Shown piece by piece: positions 57,632-64,000 of a stretch of DNA of 64,000 nt (position 1 is its first letter; each line of letters begins with the position of its first letter). This DNA comes from Candidatus Marithrix sp. Canyon 246 (GTDB taxonomy: Bacteria > Pseudomonadota > Gammaproteobacteria > Beggiatoales > Beggiatoaceae): the NCBI RefSeq assembly GCF_001723685.1, contig NZ_MCBX01000009.1:28641-92640 (forward strand), given 5' to 3'. Made by a program: the position numbers and the translations under genes. The notes beneath the pieces are model-generated. The model was not told the origin of the DNA. It saw only the letters and a list, made by a program, of their open reading frames with translations, and did not search any database.

Positions 57632-58822
57632 ATGAAACTAGGAATTGACAATTTTCTTGAAAATCAAGATATTCAAGCCTTACTTGAAGGTCATCGTGTT
57701 GCCTTGCTAGGACATTCTGCTTCTTTAACTAGTGAATGTCGCCATAGCCTTGACGCTTTAATGGAGTGTCCAAAAATTAATGTAGTCTCAGCCTTTGGTC
57801 CACAGCATGGAATGCGAGGGGATAAGCAAGATAATATGATAGAAACTGATGATTATATTGATCCAAAATATGGAATACCAATTTTCAGTTTATACGGCGA
57901 AGTTAGATATCCTACTACAGAAATGATGGATACATTCGATGTTATTCTTGTGGATCTTCAAGACATTGGCACCCGAATCTATACTTATGTAACAACGCTG
58001 TTTTATATGTTGGAAGCATGTGCTAAAAATGAAAAAACTATTTGGATTCTTGATCGTCCAAATCCAGCAGGACGACCGATTGAAGGCACTATTCTTGAAG
58101 AAGATTGGGAAAGTTTTGTAGGTGCAGCTCCGTTGATTATGAGGCATGGTCTAACTTTTGGGGAGCTTGCTAAATGGTTTGTTGACTGGAAAAAACTGGA
58201 TTTAGAGTTTAAAGTTATAGCAATGACTGATTATAATCCAGACACTGGATGGCCAGCTTTTGAACTTTCATGGGTTAATCCAAGTCCGAATGCAGCGAGT
58301 CTCAATATGACTCGCTGCTTCCCCGGCACAGTGCTATTTGAAGCGACTACCTTATCAGAAGGGCGAGGCACAACAACTGCATTGGAAGTGATTGGCGCAC
58401 CTGATATTGATTTTGATTTAATACTAAACCGAATGAATTCATTAGAATCTAAATGGTTAAAAGCTTGCATCATTAGACGCTGCTATTTTGAACCTACTTT
58501 TCACAAACATGTAGGTAAAATGTGTTCAGGAATACAAATCCATACTGATAATCCTTCATATAAACATCAACAATTCCAACCTTACCGACTAGCCGCGCTT
58601 CTACTAAAAGCTATTCGCTTAGAATATCCCGATTATGAAATTTGGCGTAAATTTGCTTATGAATATGAAACAGAAAAACTAGCGATTGATTTATTAACTG
58701 GAGGCACATTTTTGCGAGAATTCGTGGACGATCCCAATATTACTCCAGCGGAATTTGATCAGCGATTAAGAAAGGATGAACAACAATGGGCTAAAATTCG
58801 GCAAGCTTATTTGTTGTATTAA
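57632..58822 (+). CDS. DUF1343 / NamZ-like exo-beta-N-acetylmuramidase
   Basis: The ~396-residue protein starts at MKLGIDNFLENQDIQALLEG; an upstream TTG at 57590 adds 14 residues and is rejected. It has VALLGHSASLTSECRHSLDA, SAFGPQHGMRGDKQDNM, VDLQDIGTRIYTYVTTLFYM and LDRPNPAGRPIEG, all DUF1343 signatures. NamZ of this family removes MurNAc from peptidoglycan fragments. No signal peptide is seen, so it may work in the cytosol on recycled muropeptides. Confidence 0.85.
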   Translation: MKLGIDNFLENQDIQALLEGHRVALLGHSASLTSECRHSLDALMECPKINVVSAFGPQHGMRGDKQDNMIETDDYIDPKYGIPIFSLYGEVRYPTTEMMDTFDVILVDLQDIGTRIYTYVTTLFYMLEACAKNEKTIWILDRPNPAGRPIEGTILEEDWESFVGAAPLIMRHGLTFGELAKWFVDWKKLDLEFKVIAMTDYNPDTGWPAFELSWVNPSPNAASLNMTRCFPGTVLFEATTLSEGRGTTTALEVIGAPDIDFDLILNRMNSLESKWLKACIIRRCYFEPTFHKHVGKMCSGIQIHTDNPSYKHQQFQPYRLAALLLKAIRLEYPDYEIWRKFAYEYETEKLAIDLLTGGTFLREFVDDPNITPAEFDQRLRKDEQQWAKIRQAYLLY

Positions 58823-58920
58823 TAAAGGTCAAATATTTGATTAATATTGTAGCTTGTAATCTCATTACTTGTTATTATATAGGCTGTACTTTCTTTTAAT
58901 AATATATCGAGGTAGTAATT

Positions 58921-59631
58921 ATGGGTTTGTTTGATAACATGAATAAAAATACTCAAACAGTTGGGTATAGTAATCAGGATGCTTTTGAAGAACAAGCATT
59001 GTCAAGTATAGAAGCTAATAAGTTAATTCGCAATACATATACATTATTGTCCATGACTTTATTTTTCACCGCAATCACTGCTGGTATTGCAATGGTGATG
59101 AAAATGCCACCATTAGGTTTGATAATTACCTTGGTTGGTTATTTTGGCTTACTGTTTTTAACTTCAAAATTACAAAATAGTATTTGGGGCTTAGCGTCAG
59201 TTTTTGCCTTGACTGGTTTTATGGGTTTAACCTTGGGACCAATTTTGAGCATGTATTTAACTAAGTTTAGTAATGGTTCTGAGTTAATTATGATGGCATT
59301 TGCTTCCACAGCAACTATATTTTTAGGCTTATCTGCTTATGCTTTAACTACTCGTAAGGATTTTAGTTTCTTAGGTGGATTCTTAGCTGTAGGTATTTTA
59401 GTTGCCTTTTTAGCAGGTATTGGTGCGATGGTATTTAATATACCAGCATTATCTTTAGCTGTATCAGGCGTATTTGTTCTATTAATGTCAGGTTTAATTT
59501 TATATCAAACTAGTGACATGGTAAATGGGCGTGAAACTAACTATATTATGGCAACAGTAACTTTATATGTAAGTATATTTAATTTATTTATAAGTTTACT
59601 GCAAATATTTGGTTTAATGGGTGAAGATTAA
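58921..59631 (+). CDS. Bax inhibitor-1 family membrane protein (YccA/YbhL-like)
   Basis: This 236-residue protein has a hydrophilic N-terminus (QDAFEEQALSSIEANKLIRN) and seven hydrophobic helices, with GFMGLTLGPILSMYL and LILYQTSDMVNGRETNYIMA carrying the conserved acidic residues of the BI-1 pore. GAGG lies nine bases before the ATG. The role of bacterial members is mostly linked to FtsH substrate control or calcium leak. Confidence 0.88.
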   Translation: MGLFDNMNKNTQTVGYSNQDAFEEQALSSIEANKLIRNTYTLLSMTLFFTAITAGIAMVMKMPPLGLIITLVGYFGLLFLTSKLQNSIWGLASVFALTGFMGLTLGPILSMYLTKFSNGSELIMMAFASTATIFLGLSAYALTTRKDFSFLGGFLAVGILVAFLAGIGAMVFNIPALSLAVSGVFVLLMSGLILYQTSDMVNGRETNYIMATVTLYVSIFNLFISLLQIFGLMGED

Positions 59632-59646
59632 ACACAATCCATAATA

Positions 59647-60756
59647 ATGAAAAAAACAATAGTTTTTCTTGGGCTAATATTCTCTATATTAGCCTTTTTT
59701 TTGGGTTATGCACTCAATACTTCGCAATCCCCAAATACTACAAATACTACTAGTAAGCAAACATTTCATTGGAAACTAGTCACTACATGGCCGCCTAATT
59801 TCCCTATTTTTCAAACTGGAATAGAAAAATTTGCAAAAGATATAGAATTAATGAGTGATGGACACTTAAAAATACAAGTCTTTGCAGGTGGAGAATTAGT
59901 ACCAGCTTTACAAACATTTGATGCAGTTTCTCAAGGAGCTATTCAAATGGGGCATGGTGCGAGCTATTATTGGGCAGGTAAAGTTCCAGCAGTTCAATTT
60001 ATGAGTGCTGTACCATTTGGTATGACTGCTAAGGGTATGAACGCATGGTTATATTATGGCGATGGTTTAAAGCTATGGCGTGAAATGTATGAACCTTTTA
60101 ATCTAATTCCGTTTCCAACTGGCAATTCAGGTGTACAAATGGGAGGCTGGTTTAAAAAGAAAATTGCAAGCGTAGCCGACTTAAAAGGATTAAAAATGCG
60201 TATTCCCGGTTTAGGTGGTAAAGTCTTAGCCAAGGCTGGTGGAACTCCGATTTTATTATCAGGAGGAGAACTTTATACTGCTTTAGAACGTGGAATTATT
60301 GATGCTACAGAATGGGCTGGACCATATCATGATAAGCGTTTAGGCTTATATCGCGCTGCTAAATATTATTACTATCCCGGCTGGCATGAACCGGGTACGA
60401 CTTTAGAATTAATTATTAATCGTACAGCTTGGAAAACTTTGCCAGAATATTTACAGAAAATAGTTGAAATAGCGGCTACTGCGCTAAATCAAAAAATGTT
60501 TGCAGAGTTTGAAGCTTTAAATATCAAAGCATTACGAGAATTACAAGAAAAATATCATGTTAAGGTATTAGAATTTCCCCCAGAAGTAATAAACAAACTG
60601 AAACAACTGACAGTTGAGACTTTAGATGAAGAAGCGGCTAAAAACGCAGACTTTAAAAAAGTCTATGAGGCATATAAGCAATTTCAAAATGATAATCGGG
60701 CTTGGAATGCTATCTCAGATGATGCTTATAGTAAGGCGTTGAATCTATCAAAATAA
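59647..60756 (+). CDS. TRAP transporter solute-binding protein (DctP family)
   Basis: The 369-residue protein has an N-terminal membrane/signal helix (MKKTIVFLGLIFSILAFFLG), then the DctP pattern: KLVTTWPPNFPIFQTGIEKF, VFAGGELVPALQTFDAVSQG, DLKGLKMRIPGLGGKVLAKA (carboxylate-binding Arg), GELYTALERGIIDATEWAGP. That matches the alpha-keto acid type. No DctQ or DctM membrane genes are adjacent, so its partners must lie elsewhere. Confidence 0.88.
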   Translation: MKKTIVFLGLIFSILAFFLGYALNTSQSPNTTNTTSKQTFHWKLVTTWPPNFPIFQTGIEKFAKDIELMSDGHLKIQVFAGGELVPALQTFDAVSQGAIQMGHGASYYWAGKVPAVQFMSAVPFGMTAKGMNAWLYYGDGLKLWREMYEPFNLIPFPTGNSGVQMGGWFKKKIASVADLKGLKMRIPGLGGKVLAKAGGTPILLSGGELYTALERGIIDATEWAGPYHDKRLGLYRAAKYYYYPGWHEPGTTLELIINRTAWKTLPEYLQKIVEIAATALNQKMFAEFEALNIKALRELQEKYHVKVLEFPPEVINKLKQLTVETLDEEAAKNADFKKVYEAYKQFQNDNRAWNAISDDAYSKALNLSK

Positions 60757-60784
60757 ATTAAATATTTAACAGTTTATATGACCA

Positions 60785-60806
60785 ATTCCTCACATCGGTG
60801 AGGAAT
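60785..60806. terminator. Stem-loop between convergent genes
   Basis: ATTCCTCAC and GTGAGGAAT pair perfectly around ATCG between the TRAP gene and the convergent PIN gene. There is no T-run, so it is only a likely terminator. Confidence 0.5.
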
Positions 60807-60817
60807 GGCTCAGACTA

Positions 60818-61231
60818 TTATACACATTTTTCAAATGGACTTATAATAGTCAATCTGTTTTCTATAAGTTGATTGTGTTGCATGTCTTCAGAATATACTA
60901 TGTTGCATTCATTTTCTAATGCAGTAGAAACAATAATAGAGTCGTAGTAAGACAAATTATATTTTTCCCTAATATTAGAAGCATGTACAAAAATTGTTTG
61001 TGTTAATTCTGCAACAATGTGTTTTTTATATAAACTATCAACAACTTTTACAATTTCGTTTTCATTAAATTTAAACTTATATAAAAGATTCTTGCTTACT
61101 TCATTTACAACCTGCACACTAATACAACTAGGGTTTAAAACTATTTTTTTTGCAACTTGTTGTTTATCCTTATTCTTATCTGAAAAAGCATAAAGAAAAA
61201 TATTTGAATCAATAAAAATTCTATCTTTCAT
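60818..61231 (-). CDS. PIN-domain toxin
   Basis: The ~137-residue protein starts MKDRIFIDSNIFLYAFSDKN (first Asp). It continues with QVVNEVSKNLLYKFKF and then NLSYYDSIIVSTALENECNI and VYSEDMQHNQLIENRLTIIS, so all PIN acidic residues are present. The gene overlaps the antitoxin end by 11 bases. A start three codons upstream is possible. It probably cuts RNA. Confidence 0.85.
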   Translation of the reverse strand: MKDRIFIDSNIFLYAFSDKNKDKQQVAKKIVLNPSCISVQVVNEVSKNLLYKFKFNENEIVKVVDSLYKKHIVAELTQTIFVHASNIREKYNLSYYDSIIVSTALENECNIVYSEDMQHNQLIENRLTIISPFEKCV

Positions 61232-61451
61232 TCGCTTCATCTCTTGAGAAAAAATTAACCTCAGCAGGTATATGTCTAGGATTACTTGTTAATTCTTCAA
61301 TGAAATCAATTTCATGATGGTTTTTCATCTCAAATTGATTTATGACTTCTTTTCTTGAAAAAATTATTACCTCTATTTCATGGTTTATATATTCTGGAGG
61401 TATTGCAATTTGAAAAGTATTATTTTTCGGTCTTATTTTCTGGATTATCAT
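61221..61451 (-). CDS. Antitoxin of the PIN pair
   Basis: This ~76-residue protein starts MIIQKIRPKNNTFQIAIPPE with a short beta DNA-binding-like part, then EVIIFSRKEVINQFEMKNHH and an acidic, helical tail FIEELTSNPRHIPAEVNFFS. Upstream position and coupling with the PIN gene indicate the antitoxin. An alternative start at 61466 adds five residues. Confidence 0.7.
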   Translation of the reverse strand: MIIQKIRPKNNTFQIAIPPEYINHEIEVIIFSRKEVINQFEMKNHHEIDFIEELTSNPRHIPAEVNFFSRDEANER

Positions 61452-61567
61452 TTTTAATACACTCACTTGTTAATTTAATTAATGTGTTATTATATCAAAT
61501 TTTATGCAGTGGCAAGTCGTGAAATATTGTTCCTTTTTTCACAAACATCTTCAATTAAAACTTCAGT

Positions 61568-63157
61568 TTAACTTATAATCTCAAGCGCAGCCCTACTTGT
61601 CTCTTCATTTTCCACAATAATATTCTTAATACCTAATTGTTTAATATCTTCTTTTTCAGAGAAGCTATGAACTTTAACAATAATTTTATTACTATCTATA
61701 TGTCTGGTAATAATATAACACACATAATATAACTTTTTAGGATTGTCAATTGCTACAATAACGCTTTTTGCCTCTTTTATATTAAGATGATTTAATATTG
61801 CTTTATTGGTAGCATTGCCAAAAATTACAGGTTCACCCTCATTATGCCCTATATGAAAATGATCAATATTATTTTCCACAGCTATATATAACTGGTTATT
61901 TTCCTTTAAAGTTTTCGCAATAGAATGACCAAATTCACCAAAGCCTAATATAACAGTATGATTTTTTGGTAAAACACTATCAACATTATGCTCAGGAGTT
62001 TTACAAAAACCGATGAATTTATCTGCTAAATCTGTTAGATGATTAAGAATAAATGGTGTGATTATCATTGATAGCACTATTACCATAATCATAACTTGCC
62101 CATAAGCTGGAACAATTAAATCATTATTACGGGCAAGCTCTAAGATTGCAAGCGAAAACTCACCAATTTGCACCAAACTCAATGCTGTTTTGAAACTCGT
62201 TTTTTTATTGTCATTTAAACGCACAATAGCAAAAATAATAATAAACTTTAAAATCATCACAGCAATTAACAGCAAAACAATAATATGCAAATAATCAAAA
62301 AGAATATCAAACTTAATTTGCATACCAACAGTGATAAAAAACACTCCCAACAGCAAATCCCTAAATGGCACCAACTCTTCCTCTGCTTGATGTTTGTATT
62401 TAGTTTCAGCAATTAACATCCCAGCAATAAAAGCCCCAAGTGAGTAAGAAAAACCAAGAGCATGTGCCAAATATGAGGCACCAATTGCTAGAAATAAAAT
62501 GGTTCCTACAAATAAATCATCGGCTCTAGTTTCAACAACTTGAGTTAAAAATGGCTCTAATAAATATTTACCCATTAGCCATAATAATAACAATAATACA
62601 GTGGCACTAATTAGCATATTTACTAACACTACGCTGATTTCGTTATTATTATTACTCATAAAACTAATGATTAGCAAAATTGGAATAACTGCAATATCTT
62701 GCATAATCAAAATACCCAAACTACGTTTGCCATGACGCTTGTTTATTTCACCGGTTTCGTTAAAGGTTTTTAACACTATAGCAGTTGATGAGAGAGCAAC
62801 CGCAAGTGAAATAATCAGCGATACCTTACTATTAATAGCAAAAATATAAGAAGCTATGAGATAAACAGCTAAAACAGTTAATAAAATTTGCAAAGAACCG
62901 GCTACAAAAACCTCATAACGCATTTTTTTCAGATGTTCAATAGAAAATTCCAAACCTATAGTAAACATCAAAAAAACCACGCCAAATTCTGCTATTTCTT
63001 TTAGACTGTGATTATTAACAGCATTATGTAAATCAAAACCATAAGCTATAATTGTACCTGTAAAAATATAACCAATAATTGTTGGTAGGTGAATTTTTTT
63101 TAATATAACATTAATAATTAATGTTATTAGCAATGTGGCGACTATTATATTAAGCAT
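61568..63157 (-). CDS. KefB/KefC-type cation:proton antiporter
   Basis: The 529-residue protein has about twelve membrane helices of the CPA2 exchanger type (TIIGYIFTGTIIAYGFDLHN, FGVVFLMFTIGLEFSIEHLK, LAVALSSTAIVLKTFNETGE, GFSYSLGAFIAGMLIAETKY). An RCK/TrkA-N domain follows (NHTVILGFGEFGHSIAKTLK, VIFGNATNKAILNHL). It is shorter than full Kef proteins and lacks the last C-terminal part. It likely exports K+ or Na+ in exchange for H+. Confidence 0.88.
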   Translation of the reverse strand: MLNIIVATLLITLIINVILKKIHLPTIIGYIFTGTIIAYGFDLHNAVNNHSLKEIAEFGVVFLMFTIGLEFSIEHLKKMRYEVFVAGSLQILLTVLAVYLIASYIFAINSKVSLIISLAVALSSTAIVLKTFNETGEINKRHGKRSLGILIMQDIAVIPILLIISFMSNNNNEISVVLVNMLISATVLLLLLWLMGKYLLEPFLTQVVETRADDLFVGTILFLAIGASYLAHALGFSYSLGAFIAGMLIAETKYKHQAEEELVPFRDLLLGVFFITVGMQIKFDILFDYLHIIVLLLIAVMILKFIIIFAIVRLNDNKKTSFKTALSLVQIGEFSLAILELARNNDLIVPAYGQVMIMVIVLSMIITPFILNHLTDLADKFIGFCKTPEHNVDSVLPKNHTVILGFGEFGHSIAKTLKENNQLYIAVENNIDHFHIGHNEGEPVIFGNATNKAILNHLNIKEAKSVIVAIDNPKKLYYVCYIITRHIDSNKIIVKVHSFSEKEDIKQLGIKNIIVENEETSRAALEIIS

Positions 63158-63234
63158 TGTGTTTATTTTTTTGTGTGATCTTGATTCATTTTATCATAAA
63201 TCTAAAAGTAGTTTTATCATGTTATAATCATTTA

Positions 63235-64000
63235 ATGATATTACAAGTAGCAGTTAATAAACCTCTATATACTCTCTTTGATTATTTACCACCAAAAGGT
63301 GTTGATATAAGTCAATTATCTCTCGGAATACGTGTGCGTGTGCCGTTTGGAAGATTAAAATTAGTCGGAATTTTGCTTGCTATTACTGATAGTTCTAATG
63401 TACCAACTAATAAATTAAAAGCCGCTGAGGAAATATTAGATACTACTCCTTTGTTATCTGAACAGAATCTGAAATTGTTACATTGGGTGGCTCATTATTA
63501 TCATCATCCTATTGGTGAAGTGATTGCAGCGTCTTTGCCTTCTGCTTTGTTGAAAAAGGGTGTAGCTGCTGAGATTAAGAAGTTTCCTGAACGGAATTTA
63601 ACTGAGAAAACTAATCCATTGCAATTAAATTCTGCGCAGGCAAAGGTTGTGGAACAAGTTAAAAATAACTTGGAACAGTTTTATCCTTGCTTATTAGATG
63701 GTGTTACTGGTAGCGGTAAAACTGAGGTTTATTTACAGATTATTCAAAAGGTGCTTGAGCAAGGTAAACAGGCTTTAGTTTTGGTACCAGAAATCAATCT
63801 AACTCCACAAATTATTCAACGTTTTGAACAGGCTTGTGCGGTACCGATTGCGGTATGGCATTCTAAATTAACTGCTAAACAGCGGCTGGATACTTGGTTA
63901 TTGGCTCGTGAAGGTTTAGTCTCGATTATTATTGGAACACGTTCTGCTGTATGGATACCATTATCTAATATCGGTGTTTTTATTGTTGATGAAGAACATG
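63235..64000 (+). CDS. priA: Primosomal protein N' (PriA), partial
   Basis: From ATG 63235 the frame reads MILQVAVNKPLYTLFDYLPP, then RVRVPFGRLKLVGILLAI, and later LLDGVTGSGKTEVYLQII (Walker A) and VFIVDEEH (Walker B) at the right edge. This is the N-terminal 3'-DNA-binding part and first half of the helicase. The gene runs off the window. PriA restarts stalled replication forks. Confidence 0.93.
   Translation, partial: MILQVAVNKPLYTLFDYLPPKGVDISQLSLGIRVRVPFGRLKLVGILLAITDSSNVPTNKLKAAEEILDTTPLLSEQNLKLLHWVAHYYHHPIGEVIAASLPSALLKKGVAAEIKKFPERNLTEKTNPLQLNSAQAKVVEQVKNNLEQFYPCLLDGVTGSGKTEVYLQIIQKVLEQGKQALVLVPEINLTPQIIQRFEQACAVPIAVWHSKLTAKQRLDTWLLAREGLVSIIIGTRSAVWIPLSNIGVFIVDEEH

Overview
The window comes from an AT-rich gammaproteobacterium. 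The supporting gene set is trxA-rho, mutL, parE, surE, glnK-amtB and priA, all of gammaproteobacterial type. The load of palindromic repeats, toxin-antitoxin fragments and PD-(D/E)XK ATPases resembles what I associate with large sulfur bacteria of the Thiotrichales/Beggiatoaceae kind, but that placement is inference.

Positions 1-19144 are a defence and toxin-antitoxin island. It holds a DUF2779-type nuclease, a CoiA-like (DUF6035) protein, a Septu-like PtuA-PtuB pair, a type II restriction-modification pair, and several BrnTA or VapBC-like units. Between these units lie fragments of one 1100-residue flavoprotein that is intact only at 15842-19144. The flavoprotein looks like a fusion of the NfnB/GltD-like and PyrK/NfnA-like subunits. 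The segment ptuA-ptuB-flavoprotein exists twice, with opposite partners surviving in each copy.

Positions 19175-25471 hold trxA (with an unusual CSPC active site), rho, a glycosyltransferase, mutL, and then a signalling block of two FHA proteins, a PP2C phosphatase and an HTH/coiled-coil protein. Part of that block is duplicated and decayed at 38336-39113. Positions 25528-38188 form a long minus-strand glycan operon: two GT2 enzymes, a GT4, membrane GT-C-like proteins, an SMR/ArnE-like carrier, a flippase, an epimerase, a sugar isomerase and an FAD oxidoreductase.

Positions 39115-47303 carry an AbrB/PIN pair, a PqiA-like protein, a rhodanese, surE, parE, a DUF1703 ATPase, a methyltransferase and several repeat elements. 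Positions 47631-57589 carry two intact glnK-amtB operons and a third collapsed copy, a LamG protein with a decayed paralogue, a DUF4143 ATPase, a dead MazF pair and a BrnTA pair. The first glnK has a sigma-54 type promoter. Positions 57632-64000 hold a NamZ-like protein, a Bax-inhibitor-like protein, a TRAP solute-binding protein, a PIN pair, a KefB-type antiporter and the start of priA.

The main theme is segmental duplication followed by deletion-driven decay of one copy. It is seen at five loci: ptuAB-flavoprotein, PP2C/HTH, glnK-amtB-LamG, the methyltransferase and the VapBC-like unit. A second theme is that toxins are disrupted while their antitoxins stay open.
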